Of a stretch of DNA of 64,000 nucleotides, positions 63,434-64,000 are shown piece by piece. Source of the DNA: Shewanella cyperi (GTDB lineage: Bacteria > Pseudomonadota > Gammaproteobacteria > Enterobacterales > Shewanellaceae); the NCBI RefSeq assembly GCF_017354985.1, contig NZ_CP071501.1, positions 3,511,001 to 3,575,000 on the forward strand, given 5' to 3'. The notes below the pieces were generated by a model, which ran no database searches, was not told the DNA's origin, and saw only the letters and a list, made by a program, of their open reading frames with translations. The translations under genes and the position numbers were made by a program. The number at the start of each line of letters is the position of its first letter. Within the stretch, counting starts at the first letter, position 1.

Positions 63434-63670
63434 TTATTCACCCCGCAGGAAACGATACCCCGCCACCAAAAGATGCAGCACCAACAGGCCACTGCAAGCG
63501 CCGGCAAAAAACAGCAGGGCAATGGCCGAAACAGTTGTGGGTTGATCCCGGAATCCTAAATACCACAGGGGCCAGGCGATCAGGCTCATGGCCGCCAGCA
63601 TCAAGATACAGCGGCGACAGCGCCCCAGTTTTTGGCGCCAAATTGAATTATCACAATCACGGCAGCTCAT
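63434..63670 (-). CDS. DUF3624 family membrane protein
   Basis: A 78-residue protein: MSCRDCDNSIWRQKLGRCRRC is the Cys-paired N terminus of DUF3624, followed by two hydrophobic helices (about residues 22-40 and 46-68) and a short basic end. Two further CxxC-like pairs may bind a metal. A TTG four codons upstream is possible. Function is unknown. Confidence 0.75.
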   Translation of the reverse strand: MSCRDCDNSIWRQKLGRCRRCILMLAAMSLIAWPLWYLGFRDQPTTVSAIALLFFAGACSGLLVLHLLVAGYRFLRGE

Positions 63671-63717
63671 GAGTATGCCCAATGATGCCCCTGGGATGAG
63701 CAGGGGCAGTTACAAAG

Positions 63718-64000
63718 CTAGTCACGGCGTCCCAGAATACGCAACAGGCGCAGGAACAGGTTGATGATATCCATGTAGAGTGCAGCGGCACTGTCGATGG
63801 CATTGTCCACGGTTTTGGGGATCTGATTGGCCCTGCCCCAGTCATAGCCAATGTAGCCGCAGAAGATGACCACAACCACCCAATCCAGGATGTCGTGGTG
63901 GATGCCGAAAATGAACAGCTCCACCAACTCAACAACAATCACCAGCAGTAATGCCATGGTCAGTGCACGGCCGATACCGGCAAAAAAGGCCGGGAACAGG
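63718..64000 (-). CDS. Bax inhibitor-1/YccA family protein, C-terminal part
   Basis: The frame is open to the window end. The last residues, GYDWGRANQIPKTVDNAIDSAAALYMDIINLFLRLLRILGRR, are the typical end of the BI-1/YccA family, and the preceding helices (LVIVVELVELFIFGIHHDIL) fit the seven-helix fold. These are Ca2+-leak or protease-interacting membrane proteins; YccA inhibits FtsH in E. coli. The N-terminal part lies outside. Confidence 0.85.
   Translation of the reverse strand, partial: LFPAFFAGIGRALTMALLLVIVVELVELFIFGIHHDILDWVVVVIFCGYIGYDWGRANQIPKTVDNAIDSAAALYMDIINLFLRLLRILGRRD

Overview
The window looks like chromosomal DNA of a marine gammaproteobacterium, most probably Shewanella or a close relative in Alteromonadales. 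The evidence is the gene content: a TorF-type putative porin, an ExbD2-type protein, DUF3624 and DUF3016 proteins, a PurC of about 367 residues, a QEGLA-motif metallopeptidase, an ArsJ cassette and a metF / metBL / metJ methionine locus. Codon usage looks even throughout. I see no phage, insertion sequence, CRISPR array, rRNA or tRNA. This is mostly core genome with a few accessory islands.

Layout. 1-1.6 kb: end of a zinc-uptake cluster (substrate-binding protein cut by the window edge, His-rich outer-membrane barrel, small Cys/His protein). 1.8-8 kb: two small membrane proteins, an MscS channel, formate-tetrahydrofolate ligase, an aldo/keto reductase and a MaoC-like protein. 8-16.7 kb: tRNA methyltransferase CmoM, stand-alone CheD, a TraB/GumN protein, an EAL-CBS-GGDEF protein, a tandem-receiver protein, HU and a TorF porin. 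16.7-22 kb: a same-strand cluster of CHASE/PAS histidine kinase, single-domain receiver, receiver-GGDEF-EAL protein and the ribosomal S6 glutamate ligase RimK. 22-28.8 kb: QEGLA metallopeptidase, alanine/glycine symporter, a secreted multidomain nuclease and small proteins. 28.8-34 kb: methionine regulon (metF; metB-metL; divergent metJ) with recognisable MetJ operators. 34-43.4 kb: TauE-type exporter, TraF-like barrel, TcdA, two tandem porins (the first preceded by two Pho-box-like sequences), thiopurine methyltransferase, an unusual Ser/Thr kinase and FxsA. 43.5-50 kb: cutA-dsbD operon, a CPA2 antiporter and galK-galM. 50-55.4 kb: quinone oxidoreductase, HAD phosphatase, EamA transporter and an MBL/beta-CASP hydrolase. 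55.5-58.1 kb: arsR-GAPDH-arsJ, the arsenate detoxification module that exports 1-arseno-3-phosphoglycerate. 58.1-64 kb: a putP locus with a small ORF and palindromes, an orphan exbD, purC, an orphan amino-acid-type binding protein, DUF3624 and the C-terminal end of a Bax-inhibitor-1/YccA protein.

The most interesting observations are: (i) the physical link of a c-di-GMP signalling relay to rimK, which recalls the c-di-GMP control of RimK described in Pseudomonas but with a different partner set; (ii) the Pho-box-like sites before only one of two near-identical porins; (iii) the kinase with an unassigned C-terminal half; (iv) the short ORF and paired palindromes upstream of putP; and (v) the orphan ExbD. 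None of these is proved by sequence alone. I did not find a clearly novel multi-gene defence or biosynthetic system.
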